This document shows, in pieces, positions 59,868 through 64,000 of a DNA stretch of 64,000 nt; the first letter of the stretch is position 1; every line of letters starts with the position of its first letter. The stretch is from positions 62,001-126,000 of the forward strand of contig NZ_RJVO01000005.1 of the NCBI RefSeq assembly GCF_003730135.1. The letters are read 5' to 3'. Below the pieces are notes generated by a model. It did not search any database and was not told where the DNA came from. It worked only from the letters and a program-made list of their open reading frames with translations. The stretch is from Stagnimonas aquatica (GTDB lineage Bacteria > Pseudomonadota > Gammaproteobacteria > Nevskiales > Nevskiaceae). Made by a program: the position numbers and the translations under genes.

Positions 59868-61357
59868 CAGGCGGCCTGGTAGCGCACGTCCAGTTGCCGC
59901 ACGGCACGCACGTCGTCGAGGCGGCGCACCGGCATGGTGTAGGGCGCGCCCTTCACCTTCTGGATATCGGCCTTGGCCTCATCCCAGATCTTGATCAGGG
60001 CATCGACGAAGTTGTCGAGGGTCTCCTTGTCCTCGGTCTCGGTCGGCTCGATCAGCAGGCACTCGGGCACCAGCAGCGGGAAGTACACCGTCGGCGCGTG
60101 ATAGCCGTAGTCGAGCAGACGCTTGGCGACATCGGTCGCGGTCAGCTCGATCTCCTTCTTCTGGCGCTTGAGGGTGATGATGAACTCGTGCGAGGCACGG
60201 CGGCTGGGGAAAGCCAGGTCGAAGCCGGCATCGCGCAGGCGGGCCATCAGGTAGTTGGCATTGAGGGTGGCGTACTCGCCGACGCGGTGCATGCCCTCGC
60301 GACCGAGCAGGCGCGCGTAGACGTAGGCGCGCAGCAGCACGCCGGCATTGCCCATGAACGCCGACAGACGACCGATGGTCTGCGGCAGATCGCGCTCGTC
60401 CAGCCAGCGATAGAAGACCGCTCCCTCCCCCGCCTGCGGGGTAGGGTTGGGGTGGGGGCGTTTGCCCACCACCGGGATCGGCATGAACGGCAGCAGGCGT
60501 TGCGACACACCCACCGCGCCGGCACCCGGACCACCGCCGCCGTGCGGCGTCGAGAAGGTCTTGTGCAGGTTCATGTGGATGACGTCGAAGCCCATGTCGC
60601 CCGGACGCACCTTGCCGAGGATGGCGTTGAGGTTGGCGCCGTCGTAATAGAGCAGGCCACCGGCCTCGTGGACGATGCCGGCAATCTCCTTGATGCGGCG
60701 CTCGAACACGCCCAGCGTCGAGGGGTTGGTGAGCATGATGCCGGCGGTCTTCGGGCCGACCGCCGCCTTCAGCGCCTCGATGTCGACGTCGCCCTCGGCG
60801 TTGGTGGGAATCTCGCGCACGGTGCAGCCGCACTGTACCGCCGTCGCCGGGTTGGTGCCGTGGGCGGCGTCCGGCACCAGAATCTCGGTGCGCTCCAGGT
60901 CGTTACGAGCCTGGTGATAGGCGCGGATCATCGCCACGCCGGCGAATTCGCCCTGCGCACCGGCCATCGGCGTCAGCGAGACGCCGGCCATGCCGGTGAC
61001 GTCCTTGAGGATCTCCTGCAACTCGTACATGCAGGCGAGGAAGCCCTGCGAGTGCGATTCCGGCGCCAGCGGATGCCGCGCCAGGAATTCCGGCAGCATC
61101 GCCAGCGTGTTGCAGGCACGCGGGTTGTACTTCATGGTGCAACTGCCCAGCGGGTAGAAGTGGGTGTCGATGCTGAAGTTCAGCCGCGACAGCCGGGTGA
61201 AGTGACGCACCGCCTGCAGCTCGGAGACTTCCGGCAGCTTCGGCTTGGTCTTGCGGCGCAGCGCCTCCGGCAGCGCCGAGGCATCCACCGCCACCTGCGG
61301 GTGCTGGGCATCGGCCGAACGACCGGCACGGGAAATTTCAAAGATCAGCTTTTCCAT
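59867..61357 (-). CDS. gcvPB: Glycine dehydrogenase (decarboxylating) subunit 2
   Basis: A 496-residue PLP subunit which, with GcvPA, decarboxylates glycine and passes aminomethyl to lipoyl-GcvH. The PLP Lys is about residue 266 in [20 protein letters not shown]. Family-typical [20 protein letters not shown] and HEFIITLKR appear later. At residues about 298-313 the sequence [16 protein letters not shown] is encoded by a palindromic repeat; normal P-proteins lack these about 15 residues between the PVV strand and the DRPxSIGR-like region (here DLPQTIGRL). The frame stays open, so the enzyme may be active with an extra loop. It follows tpx by 9 bases. Confidence 0.95.
   Translation of the reverse strand: MEKLIFEISRAGRSADAQHPQVAVDASALPEALRRKTKPKLPEVSELQAVRHFTRLSRLNFSIDTHFYPLGSCTMKYNPRACNTLAMLPEFLARHPLAPESHSQGFLACMYELQEILKDVTGMAGVSLTPMAGAQGEFAGVAMIRAYHQARNDLERTEILVPDAAHGTNPATAVQCGCTVREIPTNAEGDVDIEALKAAVGPKTAGIMLTNPSTLGVFERRIKEIAGIVHEAGGLLYYDGANLNAILGKVRPGDMGFDVIHMNLHKTFSTPHGGGGPGAGAVGVSQRLLPFMPIPVVGKRPHPNPTPQAGEGAVFYRWLDERDLPQTIGRLSAFMGNAGVLLRAYVYARLLGREGMHRVGEYATLNANYLMARLRDAGFDLAFPSRRASHEFIITLKRQKKEIELTATDVAKRLLDYGYHAPTVYFPLLVPECLLIEPTETEDKETLDNFVDALIKIWDEAKADIQKVKGAPYTMPVRRLDDVRAVRQLDVRYQAA
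60421..60464. repeat. Palindromic repeat inside gcvPB, in frame
   Basis: CTCCCCCGCCTGCGGGGTAG and GGGGGCGTTTG match the intergenic element at 4561-4604 at about 38 of 44 positions. Translated on the minus strand it gives [16 protein letters not shown], absent from the family. Confidence 0.85.
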
Positions 61358-61366
61358 CGTTCAGTC

Positions 61367-61867
61367 TCAGGCCAGCGACTTCAGCGCCGCGTCGTAGTTC
61401 GGTTCATGGGCGATCTCGCCGACCAGCTCGGTGTAGATCACCTTGTTATCGGCATCCAGCACCACCACCGCGCGGGCGGTGAGGCCGGCCAGCGGACCCT
61501 GCTCGAGCAGCAGGCCGTAGTCCTTGGCGAAGTTGCGGCCGCGCATCAGCGACAGCATCACCACGTTGTCGATGCCTTCGGCGCCACAGAAGCGCTTCTG
61601 GGCGAACGGCAGGTCGGCGCTGATGCAGAGCACCACGGCGTTGGCGAGCCCGGCCGCCTTCTGGTTGAACTGGCGCACCGACATCGCGCAGGTGCCGGTA
61701 TCCACCGAAGGAAAGATGTTGAGGATCTTCCGCTTGCCGGCGAAGTCGTGCAGCGTGAGGTCCTTGAGCCCGACGCCGACCAGACGGAAGCCCGGGGCCT
61801 CACTGCCGATCGCCGGGAGTTCGCCATTGGTGGTGATCGGGTGGCCTTGCAGGGTGACGGTAGCCAT
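61367..61867 (-). CDS. tpx: Thiol peroxidase
   Basis: A 166-residue atypical 2-Cys peroxiredoxin (Tpx) reducing peroxides. The peroxidatic Cys lies in [17 protein letters not shown] and the resolving Cys in [14 protein letters not shown], both as in E. coli Tpx (168 residues). It sits between gcvPA (24 bases before) and gcvPB (9 bases after), so it should be transcribed with the glycine-cleavage genes. Confidence 0.95.
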   Translation of the reverse strand: MATVTLQGHPITTNGELPAIGSEAPGFRLVGVGLKDLTLHDFAGKRKILNIFPSVDTGTCAMSVRQFNQKAAGLANAVVLCISADLPFAQKRFCGAEGIDNVVMLSLMRGRNFAKDYGLLLEQGPLAGLTARAVVVLDADNKVIYTELVGEIAHEPNYDAALKSLA

Positions 61868-61891
61868 TGCTTGTCTCCGTGATGGTGTTGT

Positions 61892-63253
61892 TCAGGCCGC
61901 GAGCAGGCGGCGCAGGGTATCGGCGTAGCGGTCCAGCTGCGCCTCGGACTTGGTTTCGGTGACGCACAGCAGCAGGGCGTTGCCCAGCTCCGGGTTGTGG
62001 CGGGACAGATCAAAGCCGCCCAGCACGCCTTCATCAGCAAGCGCTTCCAGCACCGGCGCCACCGGCTTGGGCAGGCGGATCACCGCTTCGTGGAACACCG
62101 GCGCATCGAACACCCGGCTGACGCCAGGGATGGCGGTCAGCTTCGCCAGCAGCGCGGCGGTGTTGGCCATGCTGGCGCTGGCGACCTTGGCGAGACCATC
62201 CGGTCCGAGCAGCGACATGTAGATCGTCGAGGCGGTGACCAAGAGACCCTGGTTGGTGCAGATGTTCGAGGTCGCCTTGCTGCGGCGGATGTGCTGCTCG
62301 CGCGCCTGCAGGGTGAGCGTGAAGCCAGGCTTGCCGTCGAGATCGACGGTGCGGCCGATGATGCGGCCCGGCATCTGCCGCACATAGGGCAGCTTGCAGG
62401 TCAGGAAGCCGTAATAGGGGCCGCCGGAGGACAGCGGCGCACCCAGCGGCTGACCGTCGCCGCAGACGATGTCGGCGCCCTTCGCGCCCCATTCGCTGGG
62501 CGGCTTGAGCAGCGCCAGCGAAGTCGGGTTGACCAGCGCCACCACCAGCGCACCCTGGGCATGCGCCCAGTCGGTGAGGGCATCGACGTCTTCCAGCGCG
62601 CCGAAGAAGTTCGGCTGGGCGATCACCACCGCCGTCGGCTTCACGCCCTCGTAGGCCTTGAGCGCCTCCAGGCTGGTCTGGCCAGTCTTGGCGTCGTAGT
62701 CGACCGCCGCCTGCCGGATGCCCTGGGCGTGGGTGATGCTGTTGACCACCTCGCCGTAGTACGGGTGCAGGTTCTTCGGCACCAGCACCTTGCCACTGGT
62801 GTTGACGGTATTGCAGCGCACCGCCATCAGCAGCGCCTCGGCCAGCGCCGAGGCGCCGTCGTACATCGAGGCGTTGGAGACGTCCATGCCGGTCAGCTCG
62901 GTCATCATCGTCTGGTACTCGTAGAGCACCGTCAGCGTGCCCTGGCTGGCCTCGGCCTGGTACGGGGTGTAGGCCGAGTAGAACTCGCCACGGGTGGTGA
63001 TCTCCCAGACCGCCGCCGGGATGTGGTGCTCGTAGGCCCCGGCGCCGATGAAGTTGAGCGCCATGCGGTCCTGCGCGGCGCGCGCGCGCATCAACTGGCT
63101 GACCGCCATTTCTGACAGGCCTTCCGGCACCTGGGTGAGGCCCTTGCACTGCAACTCAGGGGGGATTTCGCCAAACAGCGCGTCGATGCTGGGCGCGCCG
63201 ATGGCGGCCAGCATGTCCTTGACGTCGGCGTCGGTGTGGGGAATGAACGGCAT
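61892..63253 (-). CDS. gcvPA: Glycine dehydrogenase (decarboxylating) subunit 1
   Basis: A 453-residue subunit that pairs with GcvPB; it lacks the PLP Lys but completes the active site. Typical stretches: [57 protein letters not shown]-like (here [19 protein letters not shown]) and ARQGGPYYG-like. The split P-protein is typical of many Gram-positives and some Proteobacteria, in contrast to the single GcvP of E. coli. It lies 39 bases after gcvH. Confidence 0.95.
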   Translation of the reverse strand: MPFIPHTDADVKDMLAAIGAPSIDALFGEIPPELQCKGLTQVPEGLSEMAVSQLMRARAAQDRMALNFIGAGAYEHHIPAAVWEITTRGEFYSAYTPYQAEASQGTLTVLYEYQTMMTELTGMDVSNASMYDGASALAEALLMAVRCNTVNTSGKVLVPKNLHPYYGEVVNSITHAQGIRQAAVDYDAKTGQTSLEALKAYEGVKPTAVVIAQPNFFGALEDVDALTDWAHAQGALVVALVNPTSLALLKPPSEWGAKGADIVCGDGQPLGAPLSSGGPYYGFLTCKLPYVRQMPGRIIGRTVDLDGKPGFTLTLQAREQHIRRSKATSNICTNQGLLVTASTIYMSLLGPDGLAKVASASMANTAALLAKLTAIPGVSRVFDAPVFHEAVIRLPKPVAPVLEALADEGVLGGFDLSRHNPELGNALLLCVTETKSEAQLDRYADTLRRLLAA

Positions 63254-63292
63254 GGATGCTCTACGAAATGAGGGGAAGCGGAATGCGCGCGC

Positions 63293-63682
63293 TTAGAGCG
63301 CGGCGATGACCTTCTCGTAACCGGCGGCGTCGAGCAGCACTTCCAGCTCGCCCGGATTGGTCACCGTCTGCTTCCACATCCAGCCGGCCTCGTAGGGGTC
63401 GGTGTTGAGAATCTCGGGCGAGTTGGCCAGAGCCGCATTGGCGTCGGTGACCTCACCGGCGATGGGCGCGTAGACATCGGAGGCGGCCTTCACCGACTCC
63501 ACCACCGCGCAGGACTCGCCCGCCGCCAGCTTGCGGCCCACTTTCGGGGTTTCCACGAACACCAGATCGCCGAGCGCGTTCTGGGCGTGGTCGGTGATGC
63601 CGATCACCACCGTGCCATCGGCCTGCAACTTCACCCATTCGTGGGACTTGGCGTACTTGAGTTCAGTCGGGATGTTGCTCAT
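63293..63682 (-). CDS. gcvH: Glycine cleavage system H protein
   Basis: A 129-residue lipoyl carrier. The lipoylated Lys lies in CAVVESVKAASDVYAPIAGE; SHEWVKLQADGTVVIGITDH and NTDPYEAGWMWKQ are typical. ATG 63682 (MSNIPTELKYAKSHEW) gives the usual length of about 129; the longer upstream frame overlaps the gcvT-gcvH gap and is not needed. It shuttles intermediates between P- and T-proteins. Confidence 0.97.
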   Translation of the reverse strand: MSNIPTELKYAKSHEWVKLQADGTVVIGITDHAQNALGDLVFVETPKVGRKLAAGESCAVVESVKAASDVYAPIAGEVTDANAALANSPEILNTDPYEAGWMWKQTVTNPGELEVLLDAAGYEKVIAAL

Positions 63683-63719
63683 GGGAATCTCCAGAAAAGA
63701 TTGAAAGATGCAATCGCGT

Positions 63720-64000
63720 TTAAACCAGAATCTTGCCGTTGCGGACAAACGGCGGCTTCACCACCCGGGCCGGAACCCAGGCGCCGCGAATCTCCACCTC
63801 CACCGCGCCCTCGGCCCCGGACTCTACCCGGGCCATGGCGATGGAGGCCTTCATGGTCGGCGAGAAGCCGCCGCTGGTGGTCTCGCCGACAGCGCCGTTG
63901 GCATAGCGAACCTTCATGTGCGCGCGAACCACGCCACGGCCTTCCAGCACCAGCGCCACGAACTTGTGCGCGGACTTGCCGCGCAGGGCCTCCAGGGCGC
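63720..64000 (-). CDS. gcvT: Glycine cleavage system T protein, C-terminal fragment
   Basis: The frame is open to the right edge of the window, so only the last 93 or so codons of this aminomethyltransferase are visible. LEALRGKSAHKFVALVLEGR, GETTSGGFSPTMKASIAMAR and RIGAWVPARVV-like (here IRGAWVPARVVKPPFVRN) are the GcvT C-terminal barrel. It is the first gene of the gcvT-gcvH-gcvPA-tpx-gcvPB-dgkA operon; its promoter and any glycine riboswitch are outside the window. Confidence 0.93.
   Translation of the reverse strand, partial: ALEALRGKSAHKFVALVLEGRGVVRAHMKVRYANGAVGETTSGGFSPTMKASIAMARVESGAEGAVEVEIRGAWVPARVVKPPFVRNGKILV

Overview
The window is chromosomal DNA from a G+C-rich Gammaproteobacterium. 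The evidence is a fused nuoCD inside a complete nuoA-N operon whose NuoG resembles the E. coli and Pseudomonas type, a PilJ-type chemoreceptor, EttA, ATP-dependent PEP carboxykinase, an acyl-CoA-binding protein and a split glycine decarboxylase (gcvPA/gcvPB). A lineage near Nevskiales/Solimonadaceae or Xanthomonadales would fit, but the sequence alone does not fix the genus. I see no rRNA, tRNA, phage, IS element, transposase or CRISPR array.

Layout. 1-8 kb: 3' end of pilJ, pckA with a palindrome upstream and a terminator downstream, two large lipoprotein hydrolases (amidase and alpha/beta hydrolase), an FAH-family enzyme and a ferritin-like DUF455 protein. 8-15 kb: a second amidase, a GNAT acetyltransferase, and a minus-strand catabolic-looking group (GXWXG/DUF4334-like protein, crotonase, Tat-exported small subunit, GMC oxidoreductase), then an ankyrin protein and tadA. 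15-22 kb: a MASE1-GGDEF diguanylate cyclase, a gene-free stretch with alternating 60-bp tandem repeats, guaA and guaB, and xseA. 22-35 kb: acyl-CoA dehydrogenase, a DUF4124-ilvA-hypothetical operon, ettA, an EamA exporter, a lipoprotein phosphoesterase, a DUF815 ATPase, and a DNA-binding/kinase/TPR fusion protein. 35-40 kb: a minus-strand operon rlmI-lgt-thyA-folA-Omp85-like-ACBP. 40-55 kb: nuoA, B, CD, E-N. 55-64 kb: an acyl-homoserine-lactone-acylase-like lipoprotein, then a long minus-strand operon gcvT-gcvH-gcvPA-tpx-gcvPB-dgkA-pfkB kinase-DUF547.

Most genes are housekeeping: anaplerosis and gluconeogenesis (pckA), purine synthesis (guaB, guaA), folate and one-carbon metabolism (folA, thyA, gcv), respiration (nuo) and lipid turnover. 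A second theme is a set of four large predicted lipoprotein hydrolases with very similar signal peptides, probably at the outer membrane.

The least ordinary observations concern small repeats and domain fusions. A palindromic repeat also present in an intergenic region lies in frame inside gcvPB and adds about 15 residues. The last codons and the stop codon of xseA are supplied by an inverted pair of REP elements. A 60-bp two-unit tandem array lies downstream of guaA. A single 896-residue protein joins an OmpR-type DNA-binding domain, a Ser/Thr kinase, a membrane segment and a TPR-like region. A short Omp85 protein with only one recognisable POTRA domain overlaps folA. I did not find a clear new defence or mobile system.
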